Source of the DNA: Sciurus carolinensis
Lineage: Eukaryota > Chordata > Mammalia > Rodentia > Sciuridae
NCBI RefSeq assembly: GCF_902686445.1
Contig: NC_062223.1
Location: 60,661,998 to 60,725,997, forward strand
Direction: 5' to 3'
Length of the DNA: 64,000 bases
Positions 1 through 12,751 of the stretch are shown here, in pieces. The translations under genes and the position numbers were made by a program. The notes under the pieces are model-generated. The model was given only the letters and a program-made list of their open reading frames with translations, had not been told where the DNA came from and did not search any database. Within the stretch, counting starts at the first letter, position 1. The number at the start of each line of letters is the position of its first letter.

Positions 1-614
1 GTGGTAATAGTAAAAAAATGTGATTAAAAATTTTTAAAAAATACATGTGCCAACATTTTGAAGATCTGCATAACTCGGTGAACCAGTTTTTTCTTTTCCC
101 CCAAATGAACCAAGGTGTGATGTTAAAAGTCATGCATGGCTAAAAGATCCATTTAAAGGCTAGAGGATATTTAAAAAATAAAATAACAAAAAATTTATTG
201 ATATTTAGTTTTCACACGCTACGTTAACAATTAACCTTTTGGGAATGACTACTTGACAAATTTTGATGTAGCATTAAAGAAGAATAGCTACAGTAATCTG
301 AAAAGGCTATTAAAACACTACCTCTTTCCAACTACATACCTGTGTGAAAATTGGTACCTGCCAAATACTCTACCAAACCAAAGTATTGCAACAGGTCAAA
401 TGCAATGGCATCCATGAGAATGTAGCTATTATGAAATAAAACCCAGGCACTTAAGAGTTTTGCAAAAATGTCAAAAAATTCGAGTCTTCTAATTTTGAAA
501 ATAGGCTTATATTTAATAAAATATGTAGTAAGTTTATTATTATTTTCAATGAATTAATAAAAATTTTCAGTTTTAGTTTTTAATATAATAAACATTGATA
601 AATATAACACTAGC
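1..614. other. Unique AT-rich non-coding DNA
   Basis: I see no gene, no recognisable repeat and no long open frame. The sequence is rich in A and T runs, with many stop codons in all frames. Confidence 0.6.
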
Positions 615-625
615 TCTTTGGGACT

Positions 626-863
626 TTTTAAAATTTATTCTTTTTAGTTATACATGACAGTAGAGTCTATTTTGACATATTTATACAAACATGGAGTATC
701 TCTTATTCTAATTAGGATCCCAGTCTTATGGATGTACACAATGTTGAGATTCACTGTGGTGTCTTTATATTAGTACATAGGAAAGTTATGTCAGATTCAT
801 TCCACTGTCTTTCCTATTCCTATCCCCCTCCTTTCACTTCATTTCCTTTTGTCTAATCTATTG
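626..863 (-). mobile_element. L1 3' end, minus strand, 5' truncated
   Basis: This is a short fragment of a LINE-1 3' untranslated region. It starts with T-rich sequence (the reversed poly-A tail) and continues with a diagnostic block (tacatgacagtagagtctat, later cattcctatccccctcct) that recurs at 10134. An imperfect target-site duplication flanks it: tctttgggact at 615-625 and tctttggact at 864-873. Only about 240 bases were copied, so it has no coding capacity. The family call rests on its likeness to the other L1 3' ends in the window, one of which is attached to ORF2 sequence. Confidence 0.7.
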
Positions 864-884
864 TCTTTGGACTCATAATAAATT

Positions 885-940
885 TTATAAGAATGTGAAG
901 TAGTCCAGAGATCAAAGAGTTTGAGAGCCACTGGACTAGC
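885..940. mobile_element. Possible hAT (MER5/Charlie-like) end fragment
   Basis: The stretch tttgagagccactgg is the reverse complement of the cagtggctctcaaa-type terminal inverted repeat typical of MER5/Charlie non-autonomous hAT elements. The opposite end is not recognisable, so this is a fragment or a chance match. Confidence 0.3.
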
Positions 941-2849
941 TCTACAACCAACTTTAGAACATGCAATCTTTCTAATGTAACATGATTTCCATAAAGTTTC
1001 TTAGCAAATCTACTCAAAATTCTTTGTTAACCTTCTTTCTAAATTTTTTTCATCAATATTGAAATATTATTGAAGATGTAAATTGATCAGCATAGAATAC
1101 ATGAATAGGCAACTATGAGTTGACTTCATTAATAACTATCTTTGGAGATCTTTAAGATTAGAAGAAATTGCTGTTTCTTTGAGAAAAATAAGTTATTCTA
1201 AGAAAATAAAGTGTTGAACCAGGTAGCATCTTAAATTCTCTTCCTTGACCTTGGAAATAACTCTTTTGCCTTAGGGGTACAAATACCAATAAGTAAATGC
1301 TTATTTTCTATTCACTATTGTGGTGTCCTTAGTTTTTAGAAATTGCATTTTAAAAAATTTTGGCATTAGCTTAGTATCAATTCTTTTGAAATCTACATTT
1401 CACATTTTATTTTTTATATATCTAAATTCTGCATTATTTATATCATTACTAAGGACAAAAGTAAAGGTAAGCATTATGGAGTTGAAGACACATGGTAAAC
1501 GTTTAGCCTTCTAAAGGTATAAAGAAAAAAGTGATAACAGTAATAAAGAGGTTCCTTTTTTGTGTGTGAGGGAAAGGGGGACATAGCAATACTTTTATGC
1601 AAAATCACATTTCCAGGAAAATTCATTTGACTGTGCATACAGGATAATTTTTAATGTCCCTTAATTTTAATTTTGATGAAAAGACCAGGCATTGATATTT
1701 CCCCCAAAAGTTAGTTGAAAAAATAAATGCTTTGAAGGCAATTATTTTAACTCAGCGGTTTGTTATTTTAACTCAGTGGCTTAATGTTACTATTAAGTTA
1801 GTGAACCAATACATTAAAGAGTTATTTAATTCTTGATGAGTTTTAAACATACAAGGGTATAATTTAAGTAAATGTAGACAAAATTTAGCTACATACGGTT
1901 TTAGAAGCACATTAGTACTTTAAATAGTACCTTAGAATCATTGGCTATCAGGGTTGGAAGGTCATTTAATGAAACCTCTCATCTGATCCTTAAACCTTCT
2001 TGCTAAAGCAAATAATAGAAGAAAAGGGGAGAGAAATAAAGCAAATAATAATAAAAAAGAGATGGGCGTAACTTAGAGACAGTTTTAAGCAGGATTAATA
2101 ATTTAGCTTGAAAGCTTTTAAAGTCTAATTATAGGGAGGAGGTGGCAATGTTTTATTTGCTGTTTACCTTTGATCTCTTAGCTCTTTTTTGGTAGAGTTT
2201 TACATGCTTTTGTGAAAATGTTTAGGATTTTTAAATTTGATTTCTAGATACTCGTTTGAAGTTACCCTGTAAATCTGAGGATTAAAAAAAAAAAAAAACT
2301 AATGTTATTATTTGGCTCTTGCTCTCAGACTAATATTAAGCTGCCCTAGATCTGATTTCTTTTGAATGTATGAATGGTATACTAAATTTTAGGAATAGCT
2401 TGATTCTTTTGGGATGCTAGACACGATTCATATAGAAAGACTAAATAATGCTAACCAATAAATAACTAACCAATAAATAAGGAAGTAAAAATAAACTTGG
2501 AACTCACTATCTAATGTTAACATTTTTATGCAATTATGCTTTTTGATTTCTGCATATATACACATATATTTGATTTTCTATAAATTGATTCTTACTGTTC
2601 ATGTTGTATTTTTTAATTCAGAAATATAGTTTCACCATCTTTTTATGTCAATATAGATTCATATTGTGATTTTTTTAAATAGTTACAGAGTAGTGTTATG
2701 TTTATGTGCCATAATTTACTTACCTATCAGGTTGTTTTCAATTTTTGACTCTTATAAAATGCTATAATAAACGTATATATTATATGTGTTATATCTTTTA
2801 ACATTTTTGTAATTAGTTCCTTTGTTAAATTTCCAAAGAAGTTGTGTGT
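941..2849. other. Unique non-coding DNA
   Basis: No gene or clear transposable element. There is a poly-A run at about 2284-2299. The stretch around 1930-2000 loosely resembles old mammalian repeat consensus sequence, but too weakly to name. Confidence 0.5.
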
Positions 2850-3044
2850 GACTGGGCATCATAACATATACCTGTAATCCCAGCTATTTGGGAGGCTGAG
2901 GCAGGAGGAGTCTAAAGTCAAGGCCAGCCTGGGCAAGATAATGAGACCCCTGTCGCAAAATAAAATAAGATCTGAAGATGCAGCTCAGTGGTAGCGCGCT
3001 TACCTAATATGCATAAGGCACTGGGTTTGACTCCTAGCATCACA
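2850..3044 (+). mobile_element. B1-ID dimeric SINE, plus strand
   Basis: The left half is 7SL/B1-like: it starts gactgggcatcataacatat and includes ctgtaatcccagctatttgg and gaggctgaggcaggagga. The right half is ID-like, with gcagctcagtggtagcgcgc (a degenerate tRNA-Ala A box) and ctgggtttgactcctagcat (the B-box region). A short CA-rich tail follows to about 3073. It is diverged and non-coding. Dimers of this kind are established in squirrels and other rodents. Confidence 0.85.
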
Positions 3045-3148
3045 CACTCAAGTATGCACACATACACACACAAATGTTGTACCCTGTTTACAATCCCATC
3101 TCTGATACATGAAAGCTCTTATTTTTCCATACCCTTACATCCATTTTT

Positions 3149-3233
3149 TTTTTTTTTTTGGTGCTGGGGATTGAACCCAGGGCCTTGTGCATGCAAGGCA
3201 AGCACTCTACCAACTGAGCTATATCCCTAGCCC
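3149..3233 (-). mobile_element. ID SINE, minus strand, with target-site duplication
   Basis: A nearly full ID element in reverse: a T tract, then gtgctggggattgaacccag, gcaaggcaagcactctacca and actgagctatatccctagcc. Read on the minus strand this is a tRNA-Ala-derived head with A and B box regions and a poly-A tail. The duplicated target acatccat occurs at 3137-3144 and again, as acatccattttt, from 3234. The clean duplication suggests a fairly recent insertion. Confidence 0.92.
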
Positions 3234-4271
3234 ACATCCATTTTTTAATGAAATATTTTGCTGATATTGTAGGTAAAATGTTTTATTACATTTCTTTGAT
3301 TTTTGAGAGATGTTAATATTTTATTAATATTTTAATGTTATTTAACATTTATATTGTACATTTCTTTAATAGATTATGCATTTTATGTTCAAGTGTTTGT
3401 AGCAATGCAATTTTTAAAATTTAGTAAATTAAGGATGTATAAAAGATTTAACAACTTAATAGTGTTGAGCCTGTCACCACTGATGATTAGATATAAAGTC
3501 TATAGCACATGTTGGGTCATTGAAATTCTTGAGTGGAAGAGATCTTGTTTTTAAACTTAAACTTTCTGTGTTCTTATAGTTCAGTGCAATTCCTAACCCA
3601 TGATCACTATTTGCTGATTGAATGAATGAACAAATAGAGGTTTGGAACAAATCTGTGGGTGATTGGTTGTTCCCTTTTACTAAACAGATTGTAATTTTCC
3701 AGAACAGATGGTGATATGCTCTGGCATTTCTTTCTGTATCTTCTCACTTTTGTGCTGCCCTCAGGACAAAGTGACCACTTTTATTTTTGGAAATGTCTTC
3801 TTTAGGATAAACTCTTCTTAAAAAATGACTTAAGTTTTGTGTGTACTAATTCTTAACTCTCTCTGTCACAAAATAGTGTTTATGTCTAAGTTTTCAGTTT
3901 GAGGAAGTATGCATTAAGGTAATTTTTCCTTTATAATAATAAGCTCTGTGACCTTAGGCATTTATTCTCTTTTAATTGTTTGTTCTAATGTGCCAGTCAT
4001 CAGTTGATAATATAATTCAGAGTTGCTTTAAATTCTATAGCTGGATTACATTGATATACATATGAAATATATTGACTTTGTTTTGGTATACATTAGACTA
4101 TCATTTGCACTGATATGATGTCTGGAATCTGAACTGCTCCAAGGTCAAAAATATTTTCAGAATTATAGGTCTTAACTCCTGAAGAGTCCAGTGGTTGAAA
4201 AAATTAGATCTATGTTAGCCGTTATATTCTTTACTAACTTTGGATAGTTTACATAGTATGTCCAGGTAGGG

Positions 4272-4503
4272 TTGTATGGTGTCCCAGATAGAATTATTCT
4301 CCTGGATTCCCAAACATCAGAAAGTTATGAAGAAAAGGGTATAGTAACAAAAATTAATGATAGAACTATCTTTCCTTGGCTAGACTCTATTATATTTCCT
4401 GTACATGTGGGAATAGACCTTACAGAATTGCTGGAAACTGGTGAAATTGGAGTGGAGAAGGTCTAGGGGGTACCATTTTCTACCAAAAAAAAAAAAAAAA
4501 AAA
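4272..4503 (+). other. Unassigned 64-codon open frame followed by a 20-base poly-A
   Basis: An open frame (4272-4466) ends 18 bases before an A run at 4484-4503. The peptide is mixed in composition and less repetitive than most chance frames here; it contains FPWLDSIIFPVHVGIDLTEL. I do not recognise it. The poly-A could mark a retrocopied transcript fragment, but there is no AATAAA shortly upstream and no clear target-site duplication. Chance is equally likely. Confidence 0.2.
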
Positions 4504-5270
4504 AGTCAAGGGAAGAAACCTAATGGAATTAACTGCTGATACTTAAAGCTGTCCAAATGTCCAGACCTTATTATCTATCAATTGTTAATGGAAAATAAAA
4601 TAAATTATCTTGGTCACTTAGTAAAAGCATATTTTAGGGACTGAGGACGGTCTGAATTAGATCTTTGTTTCATATCCCAGCTTAATTTCAGATGCCAGTA
4701 CTTAATCTATTAAGGCCATTTGTGCTATAATTGCAAAGTTGGGCATAGTTGTTCCTACAAATATTGATCAAGATATATTTTTTTTTGCCCAGGATGAATT
4801 TTATTTAAACCTAGTTAGCTGTAACTAACCTAGATATTTACTGGCTATATTTTGAAAACACAGATTCAATCAAACCAATCCCTAGAGCCTAGGAAAGTTT
4901 CTGACCTAAATTAAGAACTCAAGTTCCATTATTATTTTCATTTGAACTCTACTCATAGCCATCCTCACATTCTGGAAGGAATACAGCCTTTGCAACAAAG
5001 TTTCTTTGTTTTCATGGAACTAAAAATGTGCTGTATTTAGACCAAACAATAAAAATAAACTACTGAATTACCTTCTAATGCACAGGGGTTGTGGAGAGAG
5101 GGAATCATAGATATTTAGAGGCATAAAGTGACTCATTGTGCTAGTTAAAATTTTTTATAAGGCTAGCTCCATGTGTTTGAATTGCATCTGTTACTCCTTC
5201 AGCCAAAACTAAAGTGTATGCAAACAAAAGAATTTTGGATTGAATTGTGGCTTATACAGGATGCATTTTG

Positions 5271-5289
5271 TATAGCTGAGCTATAAATA
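5271..5289. promoter_or_regulatory. 15-bp palindrome overlapping a MEF2/TATA-like motif
   Basis: The bases tatagctgagctata (5271-5285) form a perfect inverted repeat around one central g. The overlapping ctataaata (5281-5289) matches the MEF2 consensus and also resembles a TATA box. No transcript start or initiator can be supported, so this is only a motif. Confidence 0.25.
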
Positions 5290-6536
5290 ATGGGCTCCGC
5301 ACCTCAGACACAACAAAAACTGCTTCCTTTTTTCCCATTCTACCTATAAGGTATTCCAGTTAAACACATTCAAGATATTCTCTATGAAACTAATTCATTT
5401 TAACTTGCTGAGATAAATTAACTTGTTTTTCAAAAGTAACTTGTCTTACTCTCTCCTTTAAAAATCTCCTTTTTTTAAGAACCTAGTTATACTTTTAAAC
5501 ATCTACTTTTTTACTGACATTTTTTTAAAAAGCCATAATGGATGGAAGTATTCTTAGATGTAGGATAATGAAATTATTGTTCCTTTTGGCATTATCATCT
5601 TTGAAAAAGTTGTTAGAGTAGATGAGGACAACTGCCTGTATTAAAAATTGTATGATTTATTGCCAAAATGTATACTTATTTAATAAAGCATATAAATGCA
5701 GTTTAGTTGTCCTTTTTGATTTCATTTTGTGTCTAATTTTCCAGGTCACTTTCATGAATTCAAAGGCAATTTACCAGTGATTTCTGGGTGCTGGGGCTGA
5801 TTTTTGTGCATAATTGTAAGTATTGATTTATTTATTACTGTACTCATTATGTAGTGAAACAGTTACAGTGTATAAACAAATCCTTTGTGTGTGAATTTTT
5901 ATTAGTTTTTTGATACTTGTCACAAAGTGTTATTTGTATTATTGTGTTATTACTTTTTTTTAAATAAGAGGACTATAGAAAAAAATGTATCAGCTGATGA
6001 AAAAGACTGTTGTGACTTCCAGTGAAAAAACACAATTCAGGGCCCATTATAAAGAGACTAAAGAATAAACATCTTACTTTCTTGGAATGAGACTCAATTG
6101 GAGGAATGAGTTACCTTAAAGATGCTAGTCTATATACACATGAATAATTTACCCTGATAACTTCTTACATGTTCTGGTTATCTGGACTTGAAAAGTATTG
6201 TGTGCTTGTGCTCAGAGAAAAGATGTGAGATGGTATGGAATTCTAAGTGCTGTCAGCACATGAGGAGATTATGTACTAAGGACCCAAACACTCATTTGGT
6301 GAATGTGTAATATACATCAAAATGGTGGTATTCCTGTCTTTTCTCCCATCCCCCAAATACCATTATATTTTAAATGGTAATTTGGTAAACAAAGGTAACT
6401 TTTCTCAGGAAAGAAGATAAATTTAAGAAACAAAAAAGACATGAACTTTAAACATCTGTTAAAGCACTTTAATCAATATATATTTATTGTATAGAAGTAG
6501 TTGAGATAATATAAACAGATTTAAAAATGACTTTCT

Positions 6537-6636
6537 GGGGCTGGGGATACAGCACAGTGGTAGAACACAGGCCCTGGGTTCAATCCCCAGCATTGCCACT
6601 GTGCGCGCGCACACACACACCCACACACACACACAA
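6537..6636 (+). mobile_element. ID SINE, plus strand, with (CA)n tail
   Basis: A shortened ID element: ggggctggggatacagcaca, gtggtagaacacag, then directly gccctgggttcaatccccag. The middle of the usual element, around the gcttgcctagcatgc region, is deleted. The 3' end runs into a GC/CA dinucleotide repeat at 6601-6636, which probably grew from the element's tail. Confidence 0.85.
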
Positions 6637-8685
6637 ACCAAGAAGACCCACAGTTAAGTAGCTTGGGCTGAAAACATATTCATATCTGTGCATTGTTATA
6701 AACTATTGGCATTTAAGGGGCTCTTTTACATTTCATAACAGCAAAAACACTGAATATACTTTCAGGGAAGTATCTGAAAAAAGTAATCTTTTAAGTTGGA
6801 GTTTAAGTGATTCAGTATTTACCTAGAAAGCAGTGAAAATTTGTTTAAAATCAGTTTTACCTTTCCTTTAGTGGTAGTATTGATTGGTTCAAGCAGTTTG
6901 GATCAACTTTTAAAAAAGTAGATGGGCATGTTTAAAATATTTTAATAAATTTTGTATATTTTTAATGCTTTAAGTATAGTTATTTTTATGAAACTGCGTT
7001 GATTTACATTTTATTATTTGAAGACTTAATTCTTGCTTAAAATGAAATTTTATAAACTGCATGGTTCATTTGGGTTAACTATAAACTTTTAATTTGTGCA
7101 AAGTATAATGGTGAGGATTAGGAGGAAAAGAAGATGGAGAAAGAAATGTATTGTATCTTTTTAAGGGCTCTTGATGAAGACAGGATTCTAAGGAGCTGAG
7201 TTTATCCTATTAGAAATCTGAATGAAGGGAAATAATTTTGAGCTGTCCAAATCTTATCTTAGTTGCTTTGTTCTCTTTTTTACTTCCTTTCTCTTTTCTT
7301 TCTTATCTTTGAAGTCATTCTCATTCTAGTAAAATTTTAGGATGATTAAAATTTTTAAAGTGACAAATACAATTACTGTCACATCAACCAAGGAGAACTT
7401 CCTTAATATATAATTTACAATTCTCATCACCTAAAGATTTTGTATCCTAAATTCTTCACTTCTTTCCCTGCACCAAAGACACATATAGGCTAGCTTTGAA
7501 TGGAGGAGAACCAATTAGTTGAAAATTTTCTTGTGATTTAACAAATGGAGAGGTTAAAATTAGAGGGGGCACTGTTGATACAGTTTTCATATGTTATTTT
7601 TGGAGTTTAACTTTAAAAACAAAAACTTTTAGTTAGATTTTGTCTGATTACTGAGGCAGAAGTCATGGTAGTCAAACAGGCCTAAAATAATTATTTTCTT
7701 GTCTTGAAGATTTCCATATACTAGAGTAGAGTATGAACTTTGCTGTTCCTTGGGTTAGCAATCTCTAGCTTTGTTAGGACCATCTCCTGACTGATCTCAC
7801 AACTGCAGAACCTTCTTATTAAAGAGATGGGGCAGGATACTATGACTAAGATAAGTGAGATGAAACTAACATGGCATTAAGAATTTTTGAGTTTCTGTTT
7901 CTTTCCATTATTATGGAAACTATTCATCACTTACACTGGATGATAAAGCAGCTCAAACAAAAGAAATATTAATCTAGTTAGGCTTAAGAACAAGTAAATG
8001 AGTTGCTTTTATGAACTTTAATTTCCATGTCTTGCAACTGCATATTTGCTACATGATCTAAGGCAGAAAGTTATACCTCGTGGTCATGGGGAGGTTTCTT
8101 AGTAAGGTATCAGAAGCTAGTTTATGAGATAAGGAAAGTGGGATATTGTTTTGCACATCCATAATGAATAGGTCACATCAAGAGTGTGAGAACCGATTGG
8201 AATCTTACCTAGTCACATCTACTACCCAGGTCAAAAGAGGAAAACACTGTAAAGGAAAATGACTTATCTCTTCAAAAACTACAATATTTCCAGTGTTTTT
8301 AAGAAATTAAGCACCTGTCTCTTTTCCCAAAGTAGGCATTGTGTAAGAAGGCCTTATTTTGCATGTCAGTAACTCACATTTAATTTTTTAACTCTAATGA
8401 AAAAATAATTAGGTAACTCCAACTTTTCAATTTTACTAGGGCAATAAACAATTGGTTAAATAAAACAAAACAACAACAAAGGTGGTTCATTAGGTACCCT
8501 GATTTTCCAGGTTACTCTAGCCACATTAGTAATTTGATCAATGAATTCCCTTTTATAAAGTTCTGTCTCAGTTCATGGTTTCTATTAGCAACCTTTTTCC
8601 TTGGGCCTCTCACTATTTCTTTATTGTCTGGTACAAAAAGTGATAATTGTTTAATCCCAGGCTTGGAGAGGTAATAACAGTATCT
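6637..8685. other. Unique non-coding DNA
   Basis: No gene or clear repeat. A pyrimidine-rich stretch lies at about 7260-7310. Confidence 0.5.
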
Positions 8686-8689
8686 TAAG

Positions 8690-8820
8690 TTGGTAGGACT
8701 CCTGATTTTGCAGACATTAAAAATTCTGTGATATGAGTAGGAATTATCCTTATTTTTGCAGAGTAGAGGACTTGAACTTGAATTCATGGTATAAATTCAG
8801 TGATCTTTCCATGCTGTCTT
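8690..8820 (-). mobile_element. Possible MIR SINE remnant, minus strand
   Basis: The order of attatccttatttttgcaga, gagtagaggacttgaacttg and ctttccatgctgtct matches the reversed MIR consensus (tatccccattttacaga ... gattcgaaccc ... ccatgctct) with a central deletion. It is old and weak. Confidence 0.4.
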
Positions 8821-10121
8821 CTCTGAGAGAATTTCTGAGGTTTTTCAATCACTGTTTCAAACTGTACATTGTTGCTGAATAAATAATTTTGAAAAGTTAG
8901 GGTAGAGTAAGTCAGAGAAGACATTGCAGAGAGCCTTCTATTACTACTTCATTTCTTCATTTTTCCTGAGGCATTTGGTTCTCCCTGACATTTTCTTATA
9001 CTTCTATTCCAAAACTGCCACACATTATAGCTTCAGCTGAATTTTTTTGAATTGCATAGATATTTAGGAAACAAACAAAGAAAATCATGAATTCATGTCT
9101 TTGTGGTATTTTAAAATGGAAAGAAATCAGTTTCAGACTGAGCAGAGCCCAGACCAAAGCTCCCTCAGTGAGAACATCTGTGATTTTAAGGACAAGTAGC
9201 TCTAAGTGCATTATCTTTAAAAAATATTATTCCAGGCTAATCTTGACATAGAGCAGGTAAATAAAAAAGATGAGCTGTGAAAATCCACAAATAGGGCTTG
9301 AATGCCATTTTCCATGACAACGGGAGCTGCCCCATGAAAGCATTAATGCTGGGAATGTAAGGAATTTAAAATTGTACCTTTTCAGTTTTACAGTTGTGTG
9401 CTCATGTTAATTAGAGATATACTGACATTTGAAGTATCTACATTAATACACACAGCTACTATACATTTGTGAACCGTGGGCAGAAATCTACTTTAATTGA
9501 AAGGAATTTGCTAATCTGAATGTGGATATCTATTACATTTTAAGCTTTTAAGTTTTATATACTAGTGCCCTTAGATACTTGTTCTTTATGCTCTCTCTAG
9601 TTTCTGTTTCTAATTTACACCTGAAAGGACAGCCTGGCCTATTTTTAATCTCCTAGTGGTGTTTTGGAGTAATATTGATGGAATTTTGAGAAAAAAATGT
9701 TTTTAATAGTGTCCTTTATTTGCTGTAGTTTTGAATCTCTTTTTCCTCTATGAGTTTCTAAATTGTTGGTTTTTTCTTACAAACTGTTCAAATGGCCTGC
9801 CACTGCAATAAGGTAGGATTTGGGTTTATGGAATTTGCTTCACTGGCTATATTTAAGCACAAAAAAGCTACTCTTACCATTACACAATAGTTTTAGCCAG
9901 AAAAGCCCAGTATTAGAGACTTGGATGAGATTAACACTGAAGAGGTTTTGCCAGTAGAGCCGAGTTTCATCCTTTTGTTTTGATGTCAAGTCATGCATCT
10001 TAAATTTTAGTTGATAAATATGTTTACAATAGCTTGCCTTCTCGAGGTCCTCATTAGCCCTAGGTTTATTGCTTTGTCTGTTTCATATTTAAAGTAAGAC
10101 CTTACAACTATTTTTGGAAGA
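8821..10121. other. Unique non-coding DNA
   Basis: No gene or clear repeat. It contains a candidate constrained block at 9280-9400, listed separately. Confidence 0.5.
9280..9400. promoter_or_regulatory. Candidate conserved non-coding block with 12-bp palindrome
   Basis: A short block of higher complexity than its surroundings, with a CpG (gacaacgggagctgcccc) and the perfect palindrome agcattaatgct (9339-9350), which has two homeodomain ATTA/TAAT cores back to back. Conservation cannot be tested here; the call rests on composition and motif only. Confidence 0.25.
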
Positions 10122-10133
10122 TCCTGTTTCATT

Positions 10134-10349
10134 TGTTTTATTATTATTATTTTTTTATATACATGGTGGTAGATTGTATTTTGACATATTATACATGGAG
10201 CATAACTTCCCATTCTTGTGGTTGCACATGATGTGGAGTTACACGGGTCATGTATTCATACATAAGCATAGGAAAGTTATGTACAATTCATTCTACTGTC
10301 ATTCCTATTCCCATCCCCCTTCCTTTCCCTTTATTCCCCTTTGGCAAAC
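10134..10349 (-). mobile_element. L1 3' end, minus strand, 5' truncated
   Basis: The same L1 3' UTR module as at 626: a T-rich start, tatacatggtggtagattg, gcataggaaagttatgtaca, then attcctattcccatccccct. It is flanked by tcctgtttcatt (10122-10133) and tcctgtttctt (10350-10360), a good target-site duplication. About 215 bases, no coding capacity. Confidence 0.8.
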
Positions 10350-10360
10350 TCCTGTTTCTT

Positions 10361-12750
10361 AAGAATCTGCCTCTCTGAAATTTTAACCTAATAGTTTTGT
10401 GCTTGTTGTCTAATGAAACTCTCTCACTTACTTTTAACCAATCCCTGAATATTACACAAGACCAGTGAGAGAGAAGATTCCATTTTGTATGACAAGAACA
10501 AACTCTAAAAAGTTTGTAATATTCAGCACTTGTTTCATTAAACCATTCTACTGGTACAATTAAACCACTGAGACCTGGGACTTAAAATTTATTCAGTACT
10601 GTGTTTATTATGGCCTTTTTACTCTTTATTACTTCTTTTTCTCTGTATGAAATTCCTGTTCTTCATTCTTTCATGTTGCTTACTACATATTGTGCCATCA
10701 CAGCACATTTGGTAATTTCAAGTTAATTGCCCAATTATCAGTGATAGTCATGAAGCACTTGAAACATGCGCAGTGGAAGATTTTTTAAATTTCAAAATAA
10801 GTTGGTGTGTCATAATCTTAAATGTGAAACATGCCAATATCTGCAGGCATAAAAATACACAGCCTGAGCTAGGCATTTCAGGGAAGGCAAAAACCTACTC
10901 TTAAAATCAGGGCTTTTGTCTGGCATTGAAGTGTTTCATCTTTGCTAATTTCAAACAACATGTCTAAATTTGATCTTGGTTTACTTTTCAACTCTAAAAA
11001 ATTTGGTTGGGGTTTATAAAGAAAAAGGGAATTAAAGCTATTGATTTTGTTACCGGAAACTTGAAAATCACATATTCACTATAAAGTGGAATTTGGTGTG
11101 AGGTAGATCCATGTTAGATGACAATCAAGGAAGGTGACTTATTAAAAAAGCAGAAAAAAAATCTCTTTATGATGTTTATTTAATCATAAGGCAAGCCTAT
11201 AAGCAGATAACAGTCTTAAAGTAAAGGTGGTACATTGATGATTTATTGATACTGAAAAAACCACACAAGAACAATGACCTTTGGAGACTTATTTTCAATT
11301 CTGTACAGCAATATTCTCAGATACCTTTGAGATAACTTATATATTATGACAAAATATTTTTTGTAACTCTTTTGGCAACTAGGCAAACTATCATTAAATT
11401 TTTGCATTAGTGTTCAGTGTAGGGTTTTCTGTAAACTAATGTAGTGCCAAAAGCTCTTTTTAAGATCCTATTATGGTTCTTTCACATTTTAATAGTACTG
11501 CAGTAAAGCTGAATTTATTTGCTACATTTGAAGGTAGAGTAGATCTGCGTAAGAGTCACCATTAAAGTGATTCAGTGCCTGCTGGAGAAAAATTCTTCCT
11601 AACTTGAGACTGGAAACAATGTGGGTTTTGAGAGTAATTTTCTAAAATTTGCTAATAAATTTGAATATTTTCCCCAAAAGGTGCTCTCTGAACTTTTTAG
11701 CCAAGAATATGAGTTTAATCATTTTCTAGTATTCTTATATAACTTTTATCATTATTGAAAAGGTTAAGCATACACAGAGAAGGGGAAATGTAGTCTTGAT
11801 TTGAGTTGGGTAGCTGAGGAGTGTCAACAAATATACTGTGCACAGCTAGATTATGTAAGTGTATGTAAAGTGGGAAATATAGTCTGCCTATAGTTCAAGA
11901 AAATATAAAGTTATTGACTACTAGAAATATTTTAGCAACTAGTTTCTAAATATTTGACTAAATAACAAAATCTAGTTTATTTTGTTGCATCTTATCTCTA
12001 GTCACTTTCAGCATACAGTTTTATTCAAAGTACATGTTTCATGTTATTTTGGAATTTTGGTATAAAAATTATCATTTCACCAATTTTTGCCAGTTCCAAA
12101 GTGTGAAAATGTGAGTTAAATATTGCCAGTTAAGATAAAATATTTTGCCCATCTTCTTTCTCTCTCTCTCTCTTTCTTTTTTTCTGTATATTACTTACAT
12201 ATTTCTTGCAGGAAGTTTTCAAAAACACAAAGCAGTGACAGTAAAGTAGTTTAATTTCCAAAACATCCCTTTCCATGAATGACTGGCAAAAGAGACTTAT
12301 CCTTAATATTTAACGGGTCATAATAGTTTATGCATATGATGTAATGCTTGTTATTATTATTATTTGCTCATATTAAGGGCTTGGTAAAGTGTTTACAAGA
12401 AAAGAAAAGATGGTCATTACCTTATGGGCTTAAAACTTGGCATATTACTAGAGAGTTTAGGTGGGTGGGGTTTTCTTTGGATACAAACTGTACTGGGGTT
12501 AGCTGTTTCTCCTTTTTTTTGGGCTCAATTTCATATAAATGTCAGTGAATTAATTCATTAATAAAAGCGGACTTTTAATTTTTTATTTCACCTCTGGGCT
12601 CTTTTATATCTTTAGAACACAAACGCAACAAGAAGATATGTTAGAAGTTAATTATTGTTTTTCCCTATTTGATCCTCATATTGTAAATAATTAAGCAATA
12701 CCATTAATGAAATCCAAGTCTGCATCCCTGTAACTGTTAGGCGGAATACA
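10361..12750. other. Unique non-coding DNA
   Basis: No gene or clear transposon. It holds a paired homeodomain-type motif at 10724-10737 (taattg, two bases, caatta) and a short TC-rich simple repeat at about 12155-12185. Confidence 0.5.
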
Positions 12751-12751
12751 G

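Larger units (their letters stand above)
3246..6536. other. Unique non-coding DNA
   Basis: No recognisable gene or well-preserved repeat. It contains an unassigned open frame followed by a poly-A run (4272-4503) and a palindrome with a MEF2/TATA-like motif (5271-5289), both listed separately. The rest is AT-rich with dense stop codons. Confidence 0.5.

Noticed and set aside
3149..3233. tRNA-like sequence with A and B box regions (and the other ID copies)
   Set aside because: These are ID SINEs with poly-A tails and target-site duplications; they lack a complete cloverleaf and usable anticodon arm, so they are not tRNA genes.
8512..8787. 91-codon open frame on the minus strand
   Set aside because: It overlaps a likely MIR remnant, has no domain-like pattern and no splice or promoter support.
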